Shown in pieces: positions 6,973 through 13,740 of a DNA stretch of 14,999 bases. A program made the position numbers and the translations under genes. The stretch lies in contig JAFQDR010000008.1 of the NCBI GenBank assembly GCA_017415945.1, positions 1 to 14,999 of the forward strand, written 5' to 3'. The notes beneath the pieces were generated by a model. The model worked only from the letters and a program-made list of their open reading frames with translations. It was not told the DNA's origin and ran no database searches. This DNA is from Oscillospiraceae bacterium (GTDB lineage Bacteria > Bacillota_A > Clostridia > Oscillospirales > Oscillospiraceae). How positions within the stretch are numbered: the stretch's first letter is position 1; each line of letters opens with the position of its first letter.

Positions 6973-7311
6973 TGTGGAGCGTTTGTTGGTACCCATGTAC
7001 CGCATCCGGAGGACGCACTTGGAATTCTGGCAGATTAAAAAATGTGGAAAGCCAAAATACAGTGTCATGATTTGTTTGACATACATTGAAAGAATAAAGG
7101 TGCAGAATCACGCAGGTACAGAAAAGCTTTGTATCATTGGCTTGCCAAACGGCTGAAAATTCCGGTTGAGGAATGCCATTTCGGGTATTTTGATTTGGAG
7201 ATGCTTGAGAAGGCGTATGTGATTCTGGAGGAGGTGAAGGATATGGAGATGTCGCTGAATGCTCGGAGATATGCGAGATTTAGGGACAAAAACGAAAGAG
7301 AGGTACTGTAA
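6973..7311 (+). pseudogene. Truncated duplicate of the DUF3268 zinc-finger gene
   Basis: Without a gap, this stretch aligns codon by codon with the 3' two-thirds of the gene at 3019-3480, from C-G-A-F-V-G-T-H onward. The N-terminal part with the C9/C12 and C34/C37 cysteines is absent. Two in-frame nonsense changes are visible: TAA at 7036-7038 where the intact copy has Glu, and TGA at 7087-7089 where it has Trp. Many differences are third-position changes (for example TGT-GGA-GCG against TGC-GGT-GCC), so the copies diverged as functional genes before this one died. Its 3' end (R-F-R-D-K-N-E-R-E-V-L) probably shows the original tail, which the intact copy has lost. A TTG at 7129 could still start a 60-residue fragment. 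The stop TAA overlaps an ATG at 7311. Confidence 0.88.
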
Positions 7312-7326
7312 TGGAAAGAAAAACAA

Positions 7327-7587
7327 ATGCTGCTCGGTTTTGCAGGTGTAATGAAAAAGCCCAAGTATGATTATACCGAAAAGATGTGTGCAGTCGCAAC
7401 GGATATTGATCTGAAGTGCGTACATATGGTGTATATTCAGTTGTCGCTGTATGGAAATCCGGCAGTGATCATACATGGAAATGCCCTCACTGTTGAGGAA
7501 TGGTCCCATTGGTTTACACCGGCTATGTTCCAAGTAATTGTGGCAGAAGAAAGCCTGAAACAAGAAGTAACTTTTGTCACTGTATAA
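7327..7587 (+). CDS. Hypothetical protein, 86 aa
   Basis: A small soluble protein starting M-L-L-G-F-A-G-V-M-K-K-P-K-Y. GGAAAGA at about 7313-7319 is well placed for the ATG at 7327; another ATG at 7360 is possible. The middle is mixed hydrophobic (C-V-H-M-V-Y-I-Q-L-S-L-Y-G) and the end contains L-T-V-E-E-W-S-H-W-F, suggesting a small alpha/beta fold. No family is recognised. It follows the zinc-finger pseudogene by 15 bases and is closed by a strong terminator, so the two were once one transcript. A separate ATG at 7311 in another frame gives only 19 codons and may mark an older start lost by a frameshift. Confidence 0.6.
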   Translation: MLLGFAGVMKKPKYDYTEKMCAVATDIDLKCVHMVYIQLSLYGNPAVIIHGNALTVEEWSHWFTPAMFQVIVAEESLKQEVTFVTV

Positions 7588-7595
7588 TAGTTCGA

Positions 7596-7630
7596 AAGCT
7601 CTCGTTCAAAATGGAATGAGAGCTTTTTTT
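7596..7630 (+). terminator. Rho-independent terminator
   Basis: AAGCTCTCGTTC at 7596-7607 pairs with GAATGAGAGCTT at 7614-7625 (one G-U) around AAAATG, followed by a run of seven T. It lies just beyond the stop at 7587 and closes the transcript of region C's first part. Confidence 0.93.
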
Positions 7631-7637
7631 GCATGAA

Positions 7638-7669
7638 TTGGCGGAAAAATCCATGAAATGTGGTACAAT
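7638..7669 (+). promoter_or_regulatory. Probable extended -10 promoter for the small ORFs
   Basis: TGG-TACAAT at 7661-7669 gives a good -10 box with the TGn extension. The nearest -35-like sequence, TTGGCG at 7638-7643, is 20 bases away, longer than usual, so the extended -10 would carry recognition. The following ATG at 7698 lies about 20 bases past the expected start site. It comes right after a terminator, which supports a new transcription unit. Confidence 0.5.
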
Positions 7670-7697
7670 ACTGGAAGCAAATGAAACGGAGTGTATT

Positions 7698-7862
7698 ATG
7701 AGTCACTGTTATGAACCGGATCGTGAAAGTATTGATCCTAATTTATGTATTCGCTGTAAACACCGGCGCGAAGGAATCGCCTGGACTGCCTTTCACGGAA
7801 TGGATTCCGATAGAGATCATCCGAAGTGGGGAGCATTTTCTACCGGTACCGTGAGATCATGA
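7698..7862 (+). CDS. Small hypothetical Cys-containing protein, 54 aa
   Basis: The start at 7698 follows ACGGAG at 7686-7691; an in-frame start further up (7629) would lie inside the terminator and ahead of the promoter, so it is rejected. The protein reads M-S-H-C-Y-E-P-D-R-E-S-I-D-P-N-L-C-I-R-C-K-H-R-R-E-G. The C17-x2-C20-x-H22 cluster with C4 could bind a metal ion, but no second half of a zinc site is seen. The end (G-A-F-S-T-G-T-V-R-S) may be artificial, because the following overlapping frame stays open, so a frameshift is possible. No family recognised. Confidence 0.5.
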   Translation: MSHCYEPDRESIDPNLCIRCKHRREGIAWTAFHGMDSDRDHPKWGAFSTGTVRS

Positions 7863-8026
7863 AATTATGTTTGAAGAGAAAGAAGAAGTATGTGAACCAA
7901 TTTCAAGGTACGGTAATAAAATATGTCGCTGAACAGAATCAACTGCTTGTTGTGATGAAAAATGAAATAAGTGAAAAAGGTGTAATCTCTGACAGATCAC
8001 ACTATTTTTTATTGGGATATATGTGA
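7859..8026 (+). CDS. Small basic ORF, 55 aa, coupled to the preceding ORF
   Basis: The ATG at 7859 overlaps the stop of the preceding ORF as ATGA. The product is basic at the start (K-L-C-L-K-R-K-K-K-Y) and hydrophobic later. The same frame is open upstream to 7826, inside the preceding ORF. Two readings are possible: a tiny coupled gene, or the real C-terminus of the preceding protein after a one-base frameshift. No ribosome binding site beyond the coupling is visible. Weak call. Confidence 0.35.
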   Translation: MKLCLKRKKKYVNQFQGTVIKYVAEQNQLLVVMKNEISEKGVISDRSHYFLLGYM

Positions 8027-8130
8027 TATAATTATTGTCTCGCTCTTAACATGCAACAATGTTTTTTGTTTTGGATCAGCGCAGATCCGATTGGGTGTGG
8101 GGGGCTGTGTTGTTTTTAATCAAATTTTAA

Positions 8131-8207
8131 TTGACATTTACAGTTGGCAGTGGCAGATTCTGAAGAAAATGTTGTCAGTATAAGTAAGAGGTTATCTTAA
8201 CTAAGAT
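8131..8207 (+). promoter_or_regulatory. Candidate promoter and operator ahead of the lipoprotein gene
   Basis: The gap 8027-8232 holds no gene. A perfect -35 TTGACA is at 8131-8136, and 17 bases on is a weak -10, CAGATT at 8154-8159, with a TGn extension. Further down, ATCTTA-AC-TAAGAT at 8194-8207 is a 6-2-6 palindrome close to the gene and could be an operator. A small hairpin GGATC/GATCC (8073-8088) and AACAT/ATGTT followed by T's (8048-8067) could weakly end upstream transcripts. All roles are inferred. Confidence 0.4.
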
Positions 8208-8232
8208 CGCTTATGGAAAGGATTGATTCCTA

Positions 8233-9435
8233 ATGAAGAAAATTTGCCTGCTTTTTGTAATAACTGTTCTGCTTGTCTGCACCGCATGCAGTAAAACTGA
8301 GAAATCCCACGATGCATTTTTTGACACATTTCTGCTCACCGACATGAAAGTGGACGGCATATCCGTTCCCGCGCTGTTTAATCCGGCAAAAGGCACAACA
8401 ACACCGCTCTGTACCGATCCGCTGTGCGCGCATACGGAAAAGGCGGGATGTCCCTTTGCGGGGTATTACATCACATGGGAACCGCATTATTATAACGGAT
8501 CAATCTGGTTTCTGTCCATGACCGTTTTCGGAAAGCTTGACGAATTTGCCGTCATGCGGTACGATATGGACAGTGCAAAGGTCAGCCGACTGACTTCCAT
8601 GGAAGAACTGAGGAAAGAAATTCCCGATACTGTCAATATCGATAACGGACAGTCATTCGGCTTTATTAACGGTTATTTCCGTTATTCCGTCCGTGCAGCA
8701 GATCAAAAGCCTGCGTTTCAGCTTCGTGTGAATTTAGACAGCGGAGAAGTTGAGGTTCTGACAAACGATTACCGCCAGCCTTTCGCAGTGTACAAAAAGC
8801 AGTATCTTGCCTACACGCAGGAGCTTGATTATACCGGCGTTTCCTACGGGATTCATCTGACCGACGCAAACGGAAATGTCAAGGAAACAATTCTCCACGA
8901 CAAGCGCATTAGCATAGCCTTCGACGATCTTCTGGATAACGGCAAGCTGCTGTATGTCACCGCCATGCAGTCGGATGACGGTACATACGATTGGGATCGG
9001 ATGACGGTTTGGATGTACGACATGGAAACGGGCGAGGATTCCGTGATCGTCAACAACTTCCCGTCCTCCTATATCGCGGCGGCAGGAGATTACATTTACT
9101 ACTCCCGTTATGTGGATGATCCGCCGAAGATGGGATATGATCTGAATCACAACGAAGACAAGTATAATCTGTCCGGCGGAATTCTGTATCGGACGAATGT
9201 TTACACAGGTGAAGAATCCATCGCGTTTGAAATGCCCGAATATGTGCTGAACGGCGTGGAAATTGACAGCGTGGGACAGTATATTGTCATCGGCTACCAT
9301 AACACGGATTATGAAAATTATGTGGAAGAAGCCACCGACCGCGGAATCTGGTATCAGTATGAAAAGGAAAACGGACGGATTGTGTATGATACGGAAAACG
9401 GAACTACCGCAGCTTACATCGATGCATCGACCTGA
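8233..9435 (+). CDS. Lipoprotein with C-x-D-P-L-C-x-H motif (paralogue 1)
   Basis: A 400-residue exported lipoprotein. Residues 1-18 are a signal peptide (M-K-K, then a hydrophobic core) with a probable lipid-modified C19 in V-C-T-A-C-S. Near the N-terminus is C60-T-D-P-L-C65-A-H67-x5-C73, shared with the two lipoproteins further down. The rest is rich in Y, D and G with recurring strand-like units (N-G-Y-F-R-Y; D-Y-I-Y-Y-S-R-Y), which suggests a beta-propeller or similar extracytoplasmic sensor or binding fold. GGAAAGG at 8215-8221 precedes the start. It sits 51 bases ahead of the ECF sigma gene, likely in the same operon. It may bind the transporter's substrate or signal on the outer face of the membrane. 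No named family is assigned; function is inferred from context. Confidence 0.85.
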   Translation: MKKICLLFVITVLLVCTACSKTEKSHDAFFDTFLLTDMKVDGISVPALFNPAKGTTTPLCTDPLCAHTEKAGCPFAGYYITWEPHYYNGSIWFLSMTVFGKLDEFAVMRYDMDSAKVSRLTSMEELRKEIPDTVNIDNGQSFGFINGYFRYSVRAADQKPAFQLRVNLDSGEVEVLTNDYRQPFAVYKKQYLAYTQELDYTGVSYGIHLTDANGNVKETILHDKRISIAFDDLLDNGKLLYVTAMQSDDGTYDWDRMTVWMYDMETGEDSVIVNNFPSSYIAAAGDYIYYSRYVDDPPKMGYDLNHNEDKYNLSGGILYRTNVYTGEESIAFEMPEYVLNGVEIDSVGQYIVIGYHNTDYENYVEEATDRGIWYQYEKENGRIVYDTENGTTAAYIDAST

Positions 9436-9455
9436 CAAAAACGGAGAGTATTACC

Positions 9456-9494
9456 ATGAAAATACATAACAGAAAGGAGCGCACACATGGATGA
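9456..9494 (+). CDS. Possible 12-codon leader mini-ORF
   Basis: ATG at 9456, preceded by CGGAGAG at 9442-9448, opens a 12-codon frame (M-K-I-H-N-R-K-E-R-T-H-G) that ends across the start codon of the sigma gene. Translation of it could couple lipoprotein and sigma expression or cover the sigma ribosome binding site. It may equally be chance. Confidence 0.25.
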   Translation: MKIHNRKERTHG

Positions 9495-10023
9495 CAGCAA
9501 GATCATAACCTTATTCTGGAACCGAGACGAGCGTGCTATAACAGAATTCACGCAGTCCTACAAGCGTCTGTGTATCTGCGCGGCAAACGAAATCACGGGC
9601 AACGCTTCTGACGCCGAGGAATGCTTCGCCGACACCACCCTCTCCCTGTGGAACTCCATCCCGCCGGAGAGACCGGATTCGCTCCGTGCATACGCGCTCA
9701 GAATCTGCAAAAATTACGCACTCAATCTTGTCAAGGCAAAATCCCGCCAGAAGCGTTCGGCGATCCTCGTGGAGCTGGACGAATGTATCACAGAATCCAT
9801 CCCCGACATGGAGCCGACGGAGATCGGACATATCATCGACATCTTCATGGAAACGCTCCCGAAGCATGAAGCCGTGATTTTTGTTCGGCGATACAACTGC
9901 TCCCAGCCGGTGAAGGACATCGCCGCATCAATGGGACTGAGGGAAAACCAGGTATCGAAAATTCTCGCCAAAATGCGGAAGAAGCTCAGAAAACATCTCG
10001 AAAAGGAGGGCATCCGGGTATGA
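9487..10023 (+). CDS. ECF-type RNA polymerase sigma factor
   Basis: A 178-residue sigma-70 family factor with only regions 2 and 4. Region 2 covers about residues 10-75: the A-N-E-I-T-G-N-A-S-D-A-E-E-C-F-A-D-T helix is region 2.1/2.2 and S-L-R-A-Y-A-L-R-I-C-K-N-Y-A-L-N is region 2.3/2.4. Region 4 covers about 115-172, with P-V-K-D-I-A-A-S-M-G-L-R-E-N-Q-V-S-K-I-L as helix-turn-helix. It directs RNA polymerase to specific promoters, usually including its own operon. AAAGGAGC at 9474-9481 is well spaced for this ATG. Its stop overlaps the next start as ATGA, the place where an anti-sigma gene normally stands; here the next gene is a permease with an anti-sigma-like N-terminus. It probably controls this ABC system. 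High confidence in family, low in regulon. Confidence 0.95.
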   Translation: MDDSKIITLFWNRDERAITEFTQSYKRLCICAANEITGNASDAEECFADTTLSLWNSIPPERPDSLRAYALRICKNYALNLVKAKSRQKRSAILVELDECITESIPDMEPTEIGHIIDIFMETLPKHEAVIFVRRYNCSQPVKDIAASMGLRENQVSKILAKMRKKLRKHLEKEGIRV

Positions 10024-12557
10024 AACAGAATGATGGACGCAGTATGACTGCTGAAAAACTGTATGAAGGCATCGGTTACATGGACGACAGGTGGCTCGCT
10101 CTGCTTGACGAACCTGTAGCCGTGAAAGCAAAGAAAGACCGCCGTTTTGTGGGCTATGAGCTGAAAAAACTCTTCGGCGTGAAGTACCTGTGGGTGTTCC
10201 TCTTTGTCCTGCTGATGCTCAACACCGCAATCGCATGGTACACCGCTGACCGGACGATGGCGGCACAGGAGCCGACGCAGATGATCTCGGAATTCTTTGA
10301 GGAATACTTCGAAAATCCCGACGAGCTTGACGCATACTACGCCGAAATGCAGGCGTTTGCCGCCGAGCAGGAAGAACTGTTCCGGGAGGCAATGCGGCTG
10401 GGCAACTACGAATTCCAGACGGAACAGATGCCGAATCTCTATTCCACCGACGAAAATTACCCCGACCGTGCGCTGTTTGGCAAGCTCTACAGCACCATTA
10501 ACGCCGCCCGGGAATATCCCGATGTACTGGAAAAAGTCATCGACCGCGCATGGGCGAACCTCGATGCGTTTGCCGACATGGGCATCACCGAGGATTCCTT
10601 CACATACCGCTATCAGCTCCGCGTGATCGAACTCTATGAACTCATGCGCGACAGCGTGGAAATCGGTGTGGAATACACCCGCGGCTGGGACGAATATTTT
10701 CGCTATGACACGGTGAATATCTTCATTTTCGTCATGCTCATCATGCTCGGCAGTATCATCTTCGCGCAGGAAAAGCAAAGCGGATTCCTCCCGATCATGC
10801 GTACTGCGAAGAACGGACGGGCAAAAACGGCGATTGCAAAGATTCTCACAATGCTTCTCTTAACCGTGATCTTTACGCTGATGTTCACGCTGTCCTCGTT
10901 TGCCGTCTACGGACTGCGGATCGGATTCTCGTCCCCGCACAACGTGATTCAGGCGCATTCTACCTTCACCCTCTCGCCGTATCAGATCACTATCGGGCAG
11001 TATTTCGCTGTCACCCTCGGCACAAAGCTGCTGACCTTTGCGGTGTTTTCGATGATCATCACCGCGCTTTCCGTGGTGTTCTACAATTACATTCTCATTT
11101 ATTTCGCGGGACTCGGTCTGTTCGGACTGAATTTCCTGCTCTATACGCTGTCCTACATTGACGCAAATTCTGTTTTCAAGAACCTCAATCTCGTTGCCAC
11201 AGCCGCGTCAAATCCGCTGTTCGTGCGCTATCGCGCGATGAATTTCTTCGGCGCAGTCGCGGGATTCGTGCCGAGCATGGCGGTAATCTTCTCGCTTCTG
11301 ATCATCGGCTGTGCGGCTGTGACCGTGATGCTCTACGTCAAAGGCTCTGCCGGAATCAGAGTGGGCTGGATCGACAGCGCGCTTGCGTGGTGCATGACTA
11401 AAGCGGCGGCGATCCGGCATAAATTCAAGTTTGTCAAGCGCGAAAAAGCACACAAAGCACGCACCTACAGCCATTCGCTCATTCTTGCCGAGGTCTTCAA
11501 AACCCTGATTTCCTCGCGTTTCATCGTGATCGTCGCGCTGATTCTCTGTGTGAAAACGTGGTATTCCTACGATTCCAATATGCCCGCCAACTCCTACGCC
11601 GATGCGGTTTACAAGGAGTACATGACCACGCTCGAGGGTGAGGTGACCGAAGAAAAGCTCGCCTACCTCGCCGAAGAACGCGCCATGATCAGCGAAACGC
11701 TGTCGAAGCAGAACATGATGCAGCAGGCGTACGTCAACGGGGAAATCACGTTCGACGAATACCGCGACTACCTCTCCGACTACAACTACGCCTACTCCCG
11801 CTCGGAACTGCTGTCCGTCATCGAAAAGCACGCGGATTATCTCGCTCGAAAAGAAGCCGAAACCGGTGTGCGCGGCTGGTTCATCTACGACACCGGCTGG
11901 CAGAAGATGTACGCGGAGGACGCTGACCTGTTCCTCTACGCGGCGATTCTGCTGCTCCTGACCGGCTCTTTCGCGGCGGAATACGTGTCGAAATCCTCCT
12001 CCGGCGGCTTTGCACAGCTGCTTCGCTCCACCAAAAACGGACGGCACAAGACGTTCTACGCAAAGCTGATCTCCTCCGGCATGATCGCGGTGGTTCTGGC
12101 ACTGCTCACGGGACTGGTGGATGCCACGGTCATTACGATGGGCTACGACCTCCCGGCAATGAACGCACCGCTGGTATCCATGCAGATGTTCGCGGATGTG
12201 ACAGGTTCCATCACGGTGGCACAGTATTTCGCAGTGTTCTTCGTCATGCGTGTGGCGGGTGCTTTGCTGATGGCGATGCTGGTCTGCGCACTGTCGGAAC
12301 TCTTGGCACGATACATTCCCGTCCTCGGCACGGCGGTGATTCTCACACTTCTGCCCGCACTCTGCGCCTACTTCGGACTTGCGGCGGCGGAACACGTGAA
12401 TTTCCTCAATCTGATGGCAGGTACGCCGCTGTTCCTGCGCTCGGCAGAAATGGCACTGTTCGGTAACGGCTACGCGATGCTGACGCTGTGGCTTGCGGTG
12501 GCAATCGCGGCGGTATCGGCGATGATGATGCCCGCGAAGCGGATGTTTGTGAAGTGA
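10020..12557 (+). CDS. Double ABC-2-type permease with anti-sigma-like N-terminus
   Basis: An 845-residue membrane protein. Residues 8-31 (A-E-K-L-Y-E-G-I-G-Y-M-D-D-R-W-L) resemble the short sigma-binding motif at the start of clostridial anti-sigma factors partnered with ECF factors. A short basic linker leads to E-L-K-K-L-F-G-V-K-Y-L-W, the normal beginning of ABC-2 permeases. Helix 1 (about 56-75) is followed by an acidic outer domain (about 76-225) and more helices. The architecture then repeats: helix near 500-515, outer domain about 516-640, more helices. The cytoplasmic loop G-F-x2-x-x-R-T-A-K-N-G-R-A-K-T (251-277) recurs as G-F-A-Q-L-L-R-S-T-K-N-G-R-H-K-T (658-685), so two permease units are fused. 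The loops likely contact the ATPase encoded from 14926. ATGA overlap couples it to the sigma gene. An internal GTG near residue 44 could give a permease without the anti-sigma part, but lacks a good ribosome binding site. Confidence 0.9.
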   Translation: MKQNDGRSMTAEKLYEGIGYMDDRWLALLDEPVAVKAKKDRRFVGYELKKLFGVKYLWVFLFVLLMLNTAIAWYTADRTMAAQEPTQMISEFFEEYFENPDELDAYYAEMQAFAAEQEELFREAMRLGNYEFQTEQMPNLYSTDENYPDRALFGKLYSTINAAREYPDVLEKVIDRAWANLDAFADMGITEDSFTYRYQLRVIELYELMRDSVEIGVEYTRGWDEYFRYDTVNIFIFVMLIMLGSIIFAQEKQSGFLPIMRTAKNGRAKTAIAKILTMLLLTVIFTLMFTLSSFAVYGLRIGFSSPHNVIQAHSTFTLSPYQITIGQYFAVTLGTKLLTFAVFSMIITALSVVFYNYILIYFAGLGLFGLNFLLYTLSYIDANSVFKNLNLVATAASNPLFVRYRAMNFFGAVAGFVPSMAVIFSLLIIGCAAVTVMLYVKGSAGIRVGWIDSALAWCMTKAAAIRHKFKFVKREKAHKARTYSHSLILAEVFKTLISSRFIVIVALILCVKTWYSYDSNMPANSYADAVYKEYMTTLEGEVTEEKLAYLAEERAMISETLSKQNMMQQAYVNGEITFDEYRDYLSDYNYAYSRSELLSVIEKHADYLARKEAETGVRGWFIYDTGWQKMYAEDADLFLYAAILLLLTGSFAAEYVSKSSSGGFAQLLRSTKNGRHKTFYAKLISSGMIAVVLALLTGLVDATVITMGYDLPAMNAPLVSMQMFADVTGSITVAQYFAVFFVMRVAGALLMAMLVCALSELLARYIPVLGTAVILTLLPALCAYFGLAAAEHVNFLNLMAGTPLFLRSAEMALFGNGYAMLTLWLAVAIAAVSAMMMPAKRMFVK

Positions 12558-12576
12558 TTTGGAAAGGATGGATGAT

Positions 12577-13740
12577 ATGAAAAGATTAATTTGTGCTGTG
12601 ATAACCGCGCTCCTGCTGCTATGCGGGTGCGCTGACACCTACACCGTTCCCGAAAACGCGCTGAATACCCCTACATACTGTCAGATCGACAACATTGTAT
12701 ATATGGACTGGGCAGCCAATCTCCGCCGCTTTTCAAACAGCACGCCCGAGGGTATGTCGCTCTGCTTTGACCCGCTCTGCACTCATTCCAAGGAGGAATT
12801 TTGCGCGGAAATGTCGGGTGCCTGCTCCGTTGTGACCGACGGCGAGCGGCTGTATCTCAAAACACACAGCTACGGAACAGCGACAATCACCGCGCTGAAT
12901 ATCGACGGCAGCGGACGCGAAATGCTGTGTGAGTTCTCTATGTGCAACGGACTTGTCACGAACATTTCCACCGACGGAAAGTACATCTACTTTGTGGAGG
13001 GAATGTACCGCGATCCTGCCGACACCGAGGGGGATTCCTACGGTGTACCCATGCGCATTTCCTGCAAGGGCGGTGAACCCGAAGTGTTTCTTGATATGGA
13101 AGTGAGCGCGTATGCCGAGATCTATGCCGATGCGGAAAACTACTACATCACCGACAACGGACTGTTTTCTGTCATCAGTCGTAAAGATGGAACACAGACG
13201 GATATTCCGCTACCCATGCCGGAAACATACGGACTTATCCTGCACGACGGTAATGTGTATCTGTACGGCATCGCCGAGTATCACGAATATCAGATCAATT
13301 CCCGCTTTAACTTTGCACGCAAAGGGTTGTGGAAGTGGAACGGCACCGCGTTTGAAACTGTGATTTCTGATATCGACCAGCTTGTGTGGGATTCAGGCGG
13401 TGTGTGGTATACACCGATGCTTCCGATTGAAGAATTTGAGTTGATCGGTTCCAAGGAAAGCTACGACGGAAAAGGCCAGTCATTTTATGACTTCATCCGC
13501 ACATGGACGGGTGAGCTTGTCTATCACGATCTTGCGACAGGTGAGAAAACGGTATACCGCACCGACAGCAAAAACCTCAAAATCGAACCTTATGGCATTG
13601 CAAACGGCTACATCATCGCGGCGGTCAATGACTACAGTAAGCTGTCGTTTACCTTTGAATATGTGAATCTGAAGCCGGAAGAAAACGGAACGGTTTCGGT
13701 ACACGAAGCGATCAAAAGCGAAAGAGAGATAGCAGAATGA
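12577..13740 (+). CDS. Lipoprotein with C-x-D-P-L-C-x-H motif (paralogue 2)
   Basis: A 387-residue lipoprotein with a clear signal: M-K-R-L-I-C, a hydrophobic core and lipobox L15-C-G-C18. The shared motif is C63-F-D-P-L-C68-T-H70-x5-C76. Later segments such as D-G-E-R-L-Y-L, G-K-Y-I-Y-F-V-E-G, R-I-S-C-K-G-G-E-P-E-V and D-A-E-N-Y-Y-I-T-D recur in paralogue 3 and suggest a repeated beta-strand, propeller-like fold. The start at 12577 has GGAAAGG at 12561-12567; a TTG at 12559 in the same frame would put that site inside the gene and lengthen the signal peptide with M-E-R-M-D-D, so it is rejected. It lies 19 bases after the permease gene and overlaps the next gene by 4 bases. It is probably an accessory binding or sensing protein of the transporter. 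Confidence 0.88.
   Translation: MKRLICAVITALLLLCGCADTYTVPENALNTPTYCQIDNIVYMDWAANLRRFSNSTPEGMSLCFDPLCTHSKEEFCAEMSGACSVVTDGERLYLKTHSYGTATITALNIDGSGREMLCEFSMCNGLVTNISTDGKYIYFVEGMYRDPADTEGDSYGVPMRISCKGGEPEVFLDMEVSAYAEIYADAENYYITDNGLFSVISRKDGTQTDIPLPMPETYGLILHDGNVYLYGIAEYHEYQINSRFNFARKGLWKWNGTAFETVISDIDQLVWDSGGVWYTPMLPIEEFELIGSKESYDGKGQSFYDFIRTWTGELVYHDLATGEKTVYRTDSKNLKIEPYGIANGYIIAAVNDYSKLSFTFEYVNLKPEENGTVSVHEAIKSEREIAE

Noticed and set aside
8409..8460. Cys/His motif of the lipoproteins as a c-type heme site
   Set aside because: The spacing is C-x4-C-x-H, not C-x2-C-H, and no cytochrome biogenesis genes are visible.
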